Positions 11,423 to 22,601 of a stretch of 64,000 nt of DNA are shown piece after piece. The DNA comes from Agapanthus africanus. Lineage: Eukaryota > Streptophyta > Magnoliopsida > Asparagales > Amaryllidaceae. The DNA is taken from the NCBI GenBank assembly GCA_030015575.1, contig JASDDO010000018.1:380365908-380429907 (forward strand), written 5' to 3'. Under the pieces are notes generated by a model. The model searched no databases. It worked only from the letters and a program-made list of their open reading frames with translations, and was not told where the DNA came from. Every line of letters begins with the position of its first letter. The first letter of the stretch is position 1. Both the position numbers and the translations under genes were made by a program.

Positions 11423-14239
11423 TGTCACGCCACGCTTCCAGTAGTACAGGCAGAGGACACGACGAGGCCGCTATGTATTTACTCAGAAGTATACACCCTA
11501 AGCGTAACTAAGCAATATAAAGTAAAGTACACAAGAGACAAGATGTAAATAAACATCAACTTTATTTACTAAAAATTCTTTTTACAATACAATTGAAATA
11601 AAAATACATGGAATGAAAGCAATGCCTAAACAATGGCATAACAGAAATGAAAATGAAATGTAATGTACAAGTGAATCTAAAACTCTGGGTCTTCAGTAAA
11701 CTGATCCAAGTCTTCGCTGCTGGGTTCGATCTCCAGTGAGTCCGAAACACCTGACGACATTCCAAAGAAGAAGAAAGAAAATTTCATCAACGAACAAATC
11801 TCTCGGTAAGTCCCGTAGATAGAAAAGAATAGAATAGACATAATAGAGTATAGTTGTTTAATTTTGTTATTTAGTGTTAACGCTGTTGTTTGTAGCTTGG
11901 TACAGAAAAGGCCAGTGTATACGAGAGGGGTCTCACTATCCCGGGAACTGAGGTATACGGAGTACAAGGAACCGTTCAGCCATGGTACAACGGCAACGAA
12001 GATTCAGGTGTCTTATGGTTGCAGTCTTGTGCCACTTCTAACACCTTCCGTACCAATCTAACCTTTATAAACCTCGCGATGTCTTGGTTGTATTGTTTGT
12101 ATTGTTTTGTATTGTAAATTGTATAGATAGATGACTTGCAGTAATGGAATGGATATAATGGAAGAACATATAAATGGAATATATCCATGGTTCGGTTCAG
12201 TCAATACAGATTGATATAGATTGAATAGATGGATTCATATTGAATCATGTTGTATTTTAGTTTGTACTTGAATCACATTCAAGTCAAATTGATTAGATTG
12301 AGACCCGGTCTGAGTCAGACACTTTTAAAAGATCTTGAAATCCTGATTGTTTTTGTGTTATCGGTAACTGTTGCACATGGACAACAGGATTTGGGTCTTT
12401 TCCAAGACAATTACCGTGTTGATAACACCGTTTGTTAAGTTGTCTACCTTAAATAGGCAAGCACTTATATCTCTGGCTCTCTAATGCTCAAGAGACCGGT
12501 CCCGCTTAAACCTATGTTTACTAGGGTCCTTATTGTAATTTAGTATAACTTGAAGGGGTTTTATGTAAAAATAGTTTTGATATAATTTCAAAATACATCT
12601 CAAGCATTTAATTATCGTCTTTAGGGTTTTCATTGATGTATATTTTATAAATGTGACATTTCTAGTGGATAAAACCTAATTTCATAATATATGGTATTTA
12701 TTTGTAATATGAATATTGTTTTGAATTATCATGGTGGTTTCATATAATATTTGAATTCTTTTCTTGAGTTTTGGAAACATGGAATAATATATGTATTTAA
12801 AATAAGTATTTTGGTAATATTTATATATACATATTTAACGAAAATAAATTTATTTATTTTCCTGTAAAAATCTCATTTTCTAAAGAAAAATATATAAAAA
12901 TTCTATCGAGATCGAATGCTCCTTGCGGAGGTCTGCATCTCACTCTACTAAGCTCGAGAATGTGCGATATTCCGCACTATCCCGAACAGGTCCCCAAAAT
13001 GGGTTGTAGAGGCTCAATTGCATGGAAAGTTAAATACACTTTTTAAAGAAAATAGTTTTATAAGTTGAAGGGATTTATTTGTAAAGTCGTATTTCCCGTA
13101 TTCTATTGTCCCAAGATTCATCGTGCTATGATAGATATGTGTGTTGTGATGAGGTAGGTCATTACCTCGTGAGTTTTTCTAAGGTAATACGGTTAAAAGG
13201 TATAAGCATGTCGAAATGAAACATGAAGGTATTTTAATGTAAAAGTGAAATAGAACTTGCTACGGTTATTATTTTAATGTCAAACTTGTTCTGTTGTCTT
13301 TGTTAATGATTACTAAACAAGATATCAAAATTTGTAGGTTTGTTATTAAGAAAAGTTGTATTTTTTTAAAAGAAAAGAGAATCGGAAACCAGATAACTCC
13401 ACTTCCGACACGTTTTGAGAATGAAAAGTTTGAGAATAGCAAACGAGAGAGGGAAGGGGACTTACTGGCTTATAAGGTAGAGGGGAGAAAGAGGAATAGT
13501 GGGGAAACTCCGGTGCGTCATTTCGTTGCCGGAAACTCCTCGTATTGTCGCCGGAACTTCGTCGGAGTTTCGCCTTTCGTTAACTCCATTTGCACACTAT
13601 GAGAACTTGGAAATTTCTTGAGAGTTTTGGCAGAGAATTGTGAGTGAGGAGGGGTGAAATGAGGGTTGTATTTATAGAGAAAAATTAGGGTTTAGGGTGG
13701 TTAAAGAATGCACTGAAATATGCATTAAAATTGGATTAAATGGGCATTTTATTGCTCTCTGGAAATAGTCAGAGTAAACAAACAATGTGGGGCTAGTGGG
13801 GTAGCTGAAAGGGTGCAAGGGACAAAGTTTTGGAGCATTTGGGACGGTTCTACCCGACGGCACCGGACTTTTCCCTATTCTCGCCGGTTTTGTACCGTCG
13901 GGTGGGGGTTGGTCTGGGTGCCATGTGTCCTTGTCGCTTCAATTTCCCTCGTGCTTCTGTTTATTTATTCCGTAACTTATCCTATTACGTGTAGTGCACG
14001 TGAAAACTCTCAGGCTTCTAAAAGATTAAAAGAAATTAATACAAAAAGATAATGTGGCTGATGGGATTTGAACTGTGGTGGTTTGTCCCAGCAGTGCAAG
14101 GTCTTACCAATGAGCTACAAGCTCTTTCTTGCTATTCTAAAGCAAAACAAATTCTTATAGCATTCACAGGAAATCAAATACCCCAAGTGTACATTAACTT
14201 TTAATGAATTTTCTGTACACAGAATTTGGAGTTGTTACA
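11423..14239 (-). repeat. 3' LTR of element E
   Basis: Homologous over its length to 19254-22076. In plus orientation it begins TGTCACGCC and ends GTTGTTACA. A tRNA-like segment lies at 14055-14125. The open frames inside (for example 13294-13602) show no family resemblance and are treated as chance. Confidence 0.93.
14055..14125 (-). promoter_or_regulatory. tRNA-like segment with A and B boxes in E 3' LTR
   Basis: Minus strand shows TAGCTCATTGGTAAG (A-box/D-arm type, 14103-14117) and CAGTTCAAATCCC (B-box/T-arm type, 14063-14075) at tRNA-like spacing. The same segment is in the other LTR. It could act as an internal RNA polymerase III promoter, but acceptor-stem pairing is poor, so it is not called a tRNA gene. 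Confidence 0.55.
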
Positions 14240-14262
14240 GTCTACCCTCCTTACAAAAATTT
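14240..14262 (-). other. polypurine tract of E
   Basis: Minus-strand TTTGTAAGGAGGGTAGAC, purine-rich, abuts the LTR start TGTAACAAC at 14239. Confidence 0.7.
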
Positions 14263-14293
14263 CGTCCTCGAAATTTATAATTTATTTTAAGGA

Positions 14294-15193
14294 CTAGTTT
14301 ACAAATAAGTAAGGATATCTTGCACGCATCTCATCTTCCCTTTCCCATGTCGATTCGTCTGGAGTGTCTTTTCTCCACATCACTCGAACCAAGTTGACTT
14401 CCTTGTTCCGAAGTGACTTCGTCGTTCTATCCAGGATCTCAACAGGTTGTTGCTCACAGGATAAGTATGGTTGTATAGTGAGTTCAGAGTGATCAAGTAC
14501 ATGGGTAGGGTCACTCACATACCTTCTGAGTTGGGATATGTGGAACACATTGTGCACTCCTTCCAATGAAGGTGGTAGTGCCAAGCGATAAGCCACTTCA
14601 CCGACTCGTTTGAGTATGTCGAATGGTCCAATGTATCTTGGACTTAGCTTACCCCGTATTCCAAAACAAATCACTCCGCGCTTCAGAGATATCTTCAGAA
14701 ATACGTGATCTCCCGGCTGGAACTCTAAATGACGGCACTTTCCATCAGCCCAGTGCTTCTGTCAATCTTGGGTTATGCGCATTCTTTCCCTGATAGTACG
14801 AACTACGTCAACAGTTGCTACTATCATCTCAGGTTTAAGGAGTTTTCTATCTCCGATGTCGTCCCAACTTAATGACGATCGACACTTCCTTCCATATAGT
14901 GCTGCAAAAGGTGTTATTCCGATGCTTGCTTGGTAGCTGTTGTTGTATGAAAACTCCACGAGATGTAGGTGATCTTCCCACGATCCTCTGAAGTCTAGCA
15001 TACATGCTCTTAGCATATCCTCCAAGATCTGAATAGTTCGCTCAGACTGACCATCAGTTTGTGGATGATAAGATGTGCTGAAATTCAGACTTGTTCCTAA
15101 GCTCGCTTGTAGACTCTGCCAAAATTGCGATCGGAATCTGGTGTCACGATCGGAGACAATGCAAACCGGTACTCCATGAAGTCTCACAATTTC
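14294..15193 (-). pseudogene. E integrase C-terminal half with chromodomain
   Basis: Starts after the putative intron 15194-15261. It contains [13 protein letters not shown] (second catalytic Asp region), [15 protein letters not shown] (catalytic Glu), FSYNNSYQ, and after a TGA at about 14762 (Arg codon in relatives) the GPFDIL/VFHISQLRR region. The end, about residues 75-120 of the 14294-14674 frame, is a chromodomain-like module (VEILDRTTKSLRNKEV...VMWR...ESTWEREDEM), typical of Tekay/Del chromoviruses and known to direct integration to certain chromatin. Confidence 0.9.
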
Positions 15194-15261
15194 CTGTATG
15201 AGTTCATGAGTATCAGAGATAGTATATTTATGAAGATGTTAAATCTTATTTAGATTCTTAC
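15194..15261 (-). other. intron-like segment 1 (68 bp) in E integrase
   Basis: The minus strand reads GAG|GTAAGAATCT ... ACTCATACAG|GAA. The sequence before ends in a Met-Glu codon pair and after it resumes at Glu-Ile-Val, exactly where the integrase family reads without a gap. Length 68 is not a multiple of three, and the segment has in-frame stops. AT-rich, with a CTCAT branch-site candidate near the 3' end. Confidence 0.7.
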
Positions 15262-16443
15262 CTCCATGTACTTCTTTGCTAATGTCTCAGTAGATTGGCC
15301 AACTCGAAATGGGATGAAATGAGCTGACTTTGTGAGTCGATCCATAATAATCCATACCGCATCGTTACCCTTTGTGCTGCGAGGAAGTGCAGTCACAAAA
15401 TCCATCGTGATGTGTTGCCACTTCCATTCTGGGATAGGTAACGGTTGAAGTAATCCAGCAGTCCTATGATGTTCAACCTTTACTTGCTGACACACCAAGC
15501 ATTTAGCGACGCTTCTGGCTACTTCATGCTTCATTCCATGCCACCAGTAATTTTGACACAGATCCTTGTACATCTTTGTACCTCCAGGATGTACTGAGTA
15601 GGGAGAGCTGTGAGCTTCTTTTATTAACTCGTCCCGCAAAGAACCTTTTGGTACACACAATCTGCTGCCGTACCTCAAAGATCTGTCTTCATGAATGATG
15701 AAGTCTGTTCTGAGTCCATTCTCTACTTGTTCTCTGATCTTTTGCAACTTGGCATCACTTGCTTGAGCTGTTTTGATCTGATTGACAATGGTAGATTGAA
15801 CTTGTAAGTTTATCAAACTTGAAGCGTTACCTGGCATGATCACTTCAATCTCCATCTGATGAAAGTCTTGTTGAAGCTTCCACTGAGCAGTGAGATCCAT
15901 TGCTAATGGTTGGCGACTAAGGGCATCAGGTACCACATTCACTTTCCCTGGGTGATATTGCAGGTTGATGTCAAAGTCCGCCATGAGTTCTAAACATCGT
16001 CTCCGCCGCATATTCAACTCTTTCTGAGTAAACACATATTTCAGGCTCTTGTGATCTGTGTATATGTTCACTCGTTCACCAAGAAGATAATGGCGCCAAA
16101 TCTTAAGAGCAAAGATTACGGCCGCCAATTCCAAGTCACGCGTCGGGTAATTGTGCTCATGAATCTTCAGCTGTCTTGATGCATAAGCTACAACCTTACC
16201 GTGCTGATGTAGAACACATCCTAATCCCTTACCGGATGCATCACAATGTACTTCGAAACCTCCAGATTGATCTGGTATAACAATAATAGGCGCTGATGTC
16301 AATCTTGACTTGAGTTCTACAAAAGCTTGCTCGCATGCTTCTGACCACATGAGTTCTTCATCTTTACGTGTGAGCTTGGTCAGGGGTGTAGCTATCTTTG
16401 AAAATCCTTCAACGAACCTTCGGTAATATCCAGCTAGACCCAA
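15262..16443 (-). pseudogene. E RNase H and integrase N-terminal half
   Basis: Begins in the RT connection (LAGYYRRFV). RNase H catalytic residues are visible in HCDASGKGLG (Asp), DLELAAVIFALK (Glu) and IYTDHKSL (Asp), followed by ADALSRQ-like VVPDALSR. The integrase zinc finger is H-x5-H...CLVCQQVK and the first core Asp is in ITMDFVTALP. It is preceded by a TGA at about 16447 in place of the usual Arg, and ends at intron-like segment 1. Confidence 0.93.
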
Positions 16444-16449
16444 GAAACT

Positions 16450-17200
16450 TCAAATGTCCTTCACTGACTTCGGTGTCAGCCATTCGCTTACTGCTGAAAC
16501 TTTCGCTGGATCCACAGAGATTCCTTCGCCTGATACAATGTGTCCGAGGAAACCAACTTGATCTAGCAAAAACTCGCATTTGCTATACTTGGCATATAAT
16601 TGATGCTGTCGTAAAGTTTCCAGGACAATTCGTAGGTGCTCGGCATGTTCCTTCCGACTCTTTGAATACACCAGGATGTCGTCGATGAAGATGACAACAA
16701 ATCTATCTAAGTACTCCCGGAAGACTTGATTCATCAGGTTCATGAATATTGCTGGTGCGTTGGTCACTCCAAATGGCATCACTAGAAATTCGTAATGACC
16801 ATAGCGAGTTCTGAATGCCGTTTTATCGATATCAGATTCCTTGACCTTCACCTGATGATAACCCGAAAGAAGATCTAGCTTGGAGAAAACACAAGATCCA
16901 CTTAGCTGATCGAATAAATCGTCGATGCGCGGTAGTGGATACTTGTTTTTTTATCGTTACTTCGTTCAAGGCTCTATAATCGATGCACATTCTGTATGAA
17001 CCTTCCTTCTTCTTCACAAGTAGAACTGGAGATCCCCAACTTGATGTGCTGGGACGAATCCATCCTTTCGCCAATAATTCGTCCAACTGGGTTCGGACCT
17101 CCTTTAAACCTTCCGGACTTAGTTGATACGGTGCTTTGATTACCAGTTGTGCTCCTGGTATTAAATCAATGCTGAATTCAAGAGCTAGATCGGGAGGCAA
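16450..17200 (-). pseudogene. E reverse transcriptase, frameshifted
   Basis: Two overlapping frames. 16832-17200 holds [16 protein letters not shown], the [21 protein letters not shown] motif and [13 protein letters not shown]. 16450-16851 holds [17 protein letters not shown] and the catalytic FIDD in [12 protein letters not shown]. They are shifted by one extra base in an A run at about 16946-16952. A TGA lies upstream at about 17237. Copies cDNA from element RNA when intact. Confidence 0.93.
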
Positions 17201-17236
17201 ACCTAATATATCGTCAGGAAATACATCGTCGAACTC

Positions 17237-17691
17237 TCAAACTATTTCTGGATTTGATCCTTCCTCTGCTTGAATTACAGCAATCACTGCTTTCTTTAGT
17301 TTCGCCTTGTAAGTACTTGGTTCTAAGGTACGGTCTCCACTTTTGAAATAAAAGACTGGATGGTCTGGAATCTCGAATACTACCCTCCTTTGATGACGGT
17401 CGATGGTAGCATAGAATATTCTTAGCAAATCCATACCTAGAACCACATCGAAGTTTGGTATGTCCAGCACCTTGAAGTCAGTATAGAATTCTCTGCTGCA
17501 GACGACCACTGGACATAGGCTGTATCCCATTGTTTCCTTTAGAACGTCGTTCCCTGAACTGACATTCCCGCTGGATACAAGCGGTGTGACTGGTATCGCA
17601 TGAGTTCGGACGAACCGTTGCGACATAAAGCAATGAGATGCTCCAGTATCAAAAAGTGCGAGTGCAGGGAGTGAGGCTACTAAGATTGTAC
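17237..17691 (-). pseudogene. E aspartic protease
   Basis: After the putative intron 17692-17767 the minus strand carries ALFDTGASHCF (retroviral-type Asp protease active site, about 17640-17668), then VLDIPNFDVVLGMDLL (the ILGMD-type second motif) at about 17395-17460. TGA at 17237 separates it from RT; relatives have an Arg codon there. Protease cuts the polyprotein into its parts. Confidence 0.88.
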
Positions 17692-17767
17692 CTAAGTTAT
17701 GTGGGATATGTTTTAGGTATAAGGGAATAGGTATGTCTATGAAAGAGAATTTGAAAGGGAGTGTTAC
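17692..17767 (-). other. intron-like segment 2 (76 bp) between E gag and protease
   Basis: Minus strand ACTA|GTAACACTCC ... CATAACTTAG|GTACAATC. Gag reads AFTMTAEEAEATGQVIT up to the donor, and the protease frame resumes just after the acceptor in a different frame. Removing 76 bases (3n+1) brings the two into register. Confidence 0.6.
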
Positions 17768-18432
17768 TAGTAATGACTTGGCCGGTGGCTTCAGCTTCTT
17801 CCGCTGTCATTGTGAAAGCCTGTCTCATCGGCACATTCCTCCTTGCTGGAGGAGCATTCCTCTATCCGTTCCTTGGTTCTTGAGGTGGGTTCCTTTGAGC
17901 TTGATGGAGCTGACGAGGAGGAGGTGCAGTCGGTCCATGAGGAGGTGGAGCAGGTAGTGCAAGTCTCGAAGCAGGTGTCTGGATGGCTGGGCGCTGCGGG
18001 TAAGTGATTGCTGGCCTGGGTGCAGCATTTGGGTTGTGTCTATGAGGAAAAGACCCAATATCATGAGTAGCTGAGCCGCAGACTAAGCAAAGGCGATTTG
18101 CACGCCGGCAGTCTTTCATCAGATGTCCATCTCTCCTGCAGTATGTGCAAAAGGCTGGGCTAGGCCGGTTGTTTGGTACTCCCGGTCTCCTTGGCGCAAA
18201 AGGTGTCCTTGAAGAGGCTCCTCCTGACATCTGGTTGGCAGGGCGCTTCATCCCGGCAGACTGAGGTCTGCCCCTCATCTTTACCACTGCCTCATATTGA
18301 CGGGCAGCTTTCAGAGCCGATTCGTGAGTTAGGAAATCTCCTGTGGCTAATGCAGCTTGGATCTCCGGATCTAACCCTTGTTGGAATCGTCGGGCTCTGA
18401 TCTCATCCGTCGGTATCAGGTGTACCGCAAAT
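17768..18432 (-). pseudogene. E Gag C-terminal part with zinc knuckle
   Basis: Contains a capsid-end stretch (IPTDEIRARRFQQGLDPEI), then CTYCRRDGHLMKDC, a CX2CX4HX4C zinc knuckle that binds element RNA, and a second damaged knuckle (CLVCGSATH) whose last Cys is lost. A TAG at 17862-17864 interrupts the frame, which then continues in phase to intron-like segment 2. Confidence 0.88.
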
Positions 18433-18501
18433 CTCTTAAGGTATTGAGTTAGCTATGTAATATGTGATATTTTAAAATTGAAATATTGAGACGTATCTTA
18501 C
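18433..18501 (-). other. intron-like segment 3 (69 bp) in E gag
   Basis: Minus strand AGTCG|GTAAGATACG ... CTTAAGAG|ATTTGCGG. It contains a TAA in frame and a CTAAC sequence (perfect plant branch-point type) about 15 nt before the 3' end. Excision joins EFTMLS to a continuing capsid sequence with no gap relative to the family pattern. Confidence 0.65.
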
Positions 18502-19046
18502 CGACTAAGCATGGTAAACTCAGCATCGTACTCATCCACTGATTTGGTCCATATTGAACCCTGTTGTACGTGGATGAACTGATGTTCCATATCGAATCTG
18601 GCAATCTCGGGGAAGTACTTTGCGTCGAACATATCGCGGAAAGTCCTCCATTCGATCGGTTGGGTGAGACGGCTTTCTTCCGCCTTCTACCAGACCCATG
18701 CATTATCAGTGAGCTGCAGCTTTGCAACTCGGACCTAAGCGACCTCTGGCACTTATACTGCTGCTAGGTCATCTTCAATACTCTGAGCTCATTCCTCAGC
18801 TTCTAAGGGGCTCTCCTTTCCTGAGAACTGCTTAGGGTGCAAGGCCCTGAATTGCTTCATCCCAGGCGCTTCTGCCTCGGGATGGTTCATCAAGATAGCA
18901 GTCTGCTGCTGCTGTCCCTCCAGGAGCCTGCGGTTCGCCTCAAGCAATATTGTATGCTCATTGATCGGAGCAGATACGGCCGGTGCAATTGGTAAGGGTG
19001 GTGGAGTGTTGTTGAAGTTGGTACCGGTATTGTTTGGGGAATTCAT
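18502..19046 (-). pseudogene. E Gag N-terminal part
   Basis: Starts at Met 19046. A Pro/Asn-rich head is followed by FRALHPKQFSGKESP and by a capsid core around EWRTFRDMFDAKYFPEIARFDMEHQ (about 18560-18660), the retrotransposon Gag pattern. At least four stops between about 18650 and 18790, two of them at positions expected to be Trp (TGG to TGA or TAG). Confidence 0.85.
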
Positions 19047-19253
19047 AATCTTGAAAGAAAATTTTGGGTTAGGACAGATTCAAAATATATGAAATTGGAA
19101 GATTCAAGGAATTTGAATTGTAAAGAATGTTTTCAGTTGTTGGTTCTTGTGTTATATTGCTTAGGTTGTCCATGAAGAGCTGACCTGCCTGTCCATACAG
19201 AGCTGATCTGTATGTCCACACAGAACGGACCTGCATGGGCCACCAACAAAACC
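19047..19253 (-). other. leader and PBS region of E
   Basis: Between Gag start and the 5' LTR. The usual TGGTATCAGAGC primer site is absent. After the LTR end the minus strand reads GGTTTTGTTGGTGGCCCAT; the first TGG, about 9 nt in, is a candidate non-standard primer site only. Confidence 0.5.
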
Positions 19254-22076
19254 TGTCATGCCCCACTTCCCGGTGTACGGGTAGAGGACGCGACGAGTCC
19301 GCTACGTATTTACTCAGAAGTAAACACACTAAGCGTATTTAAGCAATATAAAGTAAAGCACACAAGAGACAAGATGTAAATAAACATCAACATTATTTAT
19401 TAAACATTCTTTTTACAATACAACTGAAATGAATATACATGGAATGAAAGCAATGCCTAAACAATGGCATAACAGAAATGAAAATGAAATGTAAAGTACA
19501 AGTGAATCTAAAACTCCGGGTCTTCAGTAAACTGATCCAAGTCTTCGCTGCTGGGTTCGATCTCCACTGAGTCCGAAACACCTGACGACATTCCAAAGAA
19601 AAAGAAAGAGAATGTCGTGAACAAGTCGCTCGGTAAGTCCCGTAGATAGATAAGAATTGAATAGACAGAATAGAGTATAGTTGTTTAATGTTGCTATTTA
19701 GTATTAACGCTGTTGTTTGTAGCTTGGTACAGAAGAAGCCAATGTATACGAGAGGAGTCTCACTATCCTGGAGACTAATGTATACGGAGTACAAGGAACC
19801 GTTCAGCCACGGTACAACGACAATGGAGATTCAGGTTAGGTGTCTTATGGTTGCAGTCTCGTGCCACTTCTGACACCTTTCGTACCAATCTACCCCTTAT
19901 AAACCCCGCGATGTCTTGGTTGTATTGTTTGTATTGTTTTGTATTGTAAATTGTATAGATGGATGACTTGCAGTAATGGAATGGATATAATGGAAGAACA
20001 TGTAAACGGAATATATCCATGGTTCGGTTCAGTCAATACAGATTGATATAGATTGAATAGATGGATTCATATTTAATCACGTTGTATTGTAGTTTGTACT
20101 TGAATCACAGTCAAGTCAGATTGATTAGATTGAGACTTAGTCTGAGTCAGACACTTTTAAAAGAACTTGAAATCCTGATTGTTTTGGTGTTATCGGTAAC
20201 TGCTGCACATGGACGGCAGGATTTGTGTCTTTTTCCAAAACAATTACCGTGTTGATAACATCGTTTATTAAGTTGTCTACCTTAAATAGGCAAGCACCCA
20301 TATCTCCAGCTCCTTGAGGCTCAAGAGACCGATCCCGCTTAAACCTATGTTTACTAGGGTCCTTATTGTAATTTAGTATAACTTGAGGGGGTTTTATGTA
20401 AAAATAGTTTTGGTATAATTCCAAAATACACCTCAAGCATTTAATTATCATCTTTAGGGTTTTCATTGTTGTATATTTTATAAATGTGACATTTCTAGTG
20501 GATAAAACCTAATTTCATAATATATGGTATTTATTTGTAATATGAATATTGTTTTAAATTATCATGGTAATTTCATGTAATATTTGAATTCTTTTCTTGA
20601 GTTTTGGAAACATGGAATAATATATATATTTAAAATAAGTATTTTGGTAATATTTATATATACATATTTAACGAAATTAAATTTATTTATTTTCTTGTAA
20701 AAATCTCATTTTCTAAAGAAAAATGTATAAAAATTCCATCGAGATTGAATGCTCCTTGCGGAGGTCTGTATCTCGCTCTACTAAGCCCGGGGATGTGCGA
20801 TAAACCGCACCATCCCGAACGGGGTCCTCAAAATGGGTTGTAGAGGCTCAATTGCATGGAAAGTTAAATACACTTTTTAAAGAAAAACGGTTTTATAAGT
20901 TAAAGGGATTTATTTGTAAAGTCGAATTTCCCGTATTCTATTGTCCCAAGATTCATCGTGCTATGATAGATATGTGTATTGTGATAAGGTAGGTTATTAC
21001 CTCGTGAGTTTTTCTAAGGTAATACGGTTAAAAGATATAAACATGTCGAAATGAAACATGAAGGTATTTTAATGTAAATGTGAAATAGAACTTGCTACAG
21101 TTATTATTTTAATGTCAAACTTGTTATATTGTCTTTGTTAATGATTACTAAACAAAATATCAAAATTTGTAGGTTTGTTATTAAGAAAAGTTGTATTTTA
21201 TTTTAAAAGAAAAGAGAATCAGAAACCGGATAACTCCGCTTCCAACACGTTTTGAGAATGAAAAATTTAAGAATAGCAAACGAAAGAGAGAAGGGGTTTT
21301 ACTTGCTTATAAGGTAGAGGGGAGAAAGATGAAGAGTGGGGAAACGCCGGTGCATCGTTTCGTCACCGGAAACTTCTCGTATCATCGCCGGAACTTCGTC
21401 GGAGCTTCGCCCTTCGTTAACTCCACTTGCACACTATGGGAACTTGGAAATTTCTTGAGATTTTTGGAAGGGAATTGTGAATGAGGAGGGGTGAAATGAG
21501 GGTGGTATTTGTAGGGGAAAATTAGGGTTTAGGGTGTTTAAAGAATGCATTGAAATATGCATTAAAATTGGATTAAATGGGCATTTTATTGCTCTCTGGA
21601 AATATTCAGAGTAAACAAGCAATGTGGAGTTAGTGGGGGTAGTTGAAAGGGTGCAGAGGGCAAAGTTTGGGAGCATTTAGGACGGTTCTACCCGACATCG
21701 CCAGGCTTTTCCTTATTCTCGCCGGTTTTGTACCGTCGGGTGGGGTTGGTCTGGGTGCCACGTGTCTTTGTCGCTTCAATTTCCCTCGTGCTTATGTTTA
21801 TTTATTCTGTAACTTATCCTATTACGTGTAGTGCACGTGAAAACTCTTGGGCTTCTAAAAGATTAAAAGAAATTAATACTAAAAGATAATATGGCTGTTG
21901 GGATTTGAACTCTGGTGCTTTGTCTCAGCAGTGCAAGGTCTTACCAATGAGCTATAAGCTCTTTCTTTCTGTTCTAAAGCAAAACAAATTCTTATAGCAT
22001 TCACAGGAAATCAAATACCCCAAGTGTACATTAACTTTTAATGAATTTTCTGTACACAGAATTTGGAGTTGTTACA
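19254..22076 (-). repeat. 5' LTR of element E
   Basis: Partner of 11423-14239. Ends TGTCATGCC (plus, left) and GTTGTTACA (right), followed by TSD CTTAT at 22077-22081. It carries the same tRNA-like segment at 21893-21962. Confidence 0.93.
21893..21962 (-). promoter_or_regulatory. tRNA-like segment with A and B boxes in E 5' LTR
   Basis: Second copy of the tRNA-like segment, with B-box-type sequence at 21900-21912 and A-box-type sequence at 21940-21954, both unchanged in their core although the segment between them has several substitutions. Confidence 0.55.
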
Positions 22077-22081
22077 CTTAT
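22077..22081. other. target site duplication CTTAT, right flank of E
   Basis: Matches 11418-11422. Confidence 0.9.
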
Positions 22082-22400
22082 TTAGCCTATATTTGTTTTG
22101 ATTGCAGTGTCTATATGCGTTGCATATAGGCGCTCACGTGTTTAACACGTGAGACTCAATTAGCCTATAGTTGTTTTGATTGCAGCGCCTATATGCGTTG
22201 CATATTAGCGCTCACGTGTTTAACACGTGAGGCTTATTTATCCTATATTTGTTTTGATTGCAGCGCCTATATGCGTTGCATATAGACGCTCACGTGTTTA
22301 ACACGTGAGGCTCAATTAGCCTATAGTTGTTTTAATTACAGCGCCTATATGCGTTGCATGTATGCGCTCACGTATTTGACACGTGAGGCTCAATTTGTGA
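22082..22400. repeat. 78-bp G-box repeat array, right part
   Basis: Four units with exact 78-bp period (CTCACGTG or variant starting at 22133, 22211, 22289 and 22367). Each has a paired CACGTG hairpin with loop TTTAA and a CTATATGCGTTGCATATAG palindrome; the last unit is decayed. Another CACGTG pair (loop GCTT) is at about 22510-22530. CACGTG is the plant G-box core. The array lies upstream of the TATA-like box at 22602. Confidence 0.85.
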
Positions 22401-22428
22401 GGGGAATTTTCTCCCTTTTCTCCCCCTC

Positions 22429-22436
22429 TTTGTGTT

Positions 22437-22473
<37 letters not shown>
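22429..22473. repeat. (TG)n(TA)n microsatellite
   Basis: TG repeats followed by TA repeats. The open frames that run across it on both strands are artefacts. Confidence 0.9.
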
Positions 22474-22601
22474 TCTTATGAGGGAACAAATGCCCCGTAG
22501 CGTTGCTCTCACGTGGCTTGCACGTGAGTGCCACGCTGTCCACTTTTACAACCGTGGGATTGCCTAGGGGAACGGGGAGATGAACCACTCCCCATCACGT
22601 C

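Larger units (their letters stand above)
11423..22076 (-). mobile_element. chromovirus element E (Ty3/gypsy, Tekay/Del-like), complete but mutated
   Basis: A full-length element of about 10.65 kb: LTRs 11423-14239 (2817 bp) and 19254-22076 (2823 bp), ends TG...CA in element sense, 5-bp TSD CTTAT, minus-strand gag, protease, RT, RNase H, integrase and C-terminal chromodomain. The LTRs differ by roughly 5% by eye, so it is not recent. Its reading frames carry several stops, one RT frameshift and three intron-like segments. It is nested in a 78-bp repeat array of element D. Confidence 0.93.

Noticed and set aside
14055-14125. Host tRNA gene
   Set aside because: A and B boxes are good but the acceptor and anticodon stems do not pair convincingly, and it is duplicated in both LTRs of E.
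11221-22400. CRISPR array (regular 78-bp repeats)
   Set aside because: Repeats include their spacers, the context is a plant retroelement, and there are no cas genes.
22316-22588. Frames across the TG/TA microsatellite
   Set aside because: Created by the dinucleotide repeat and the G-box array.
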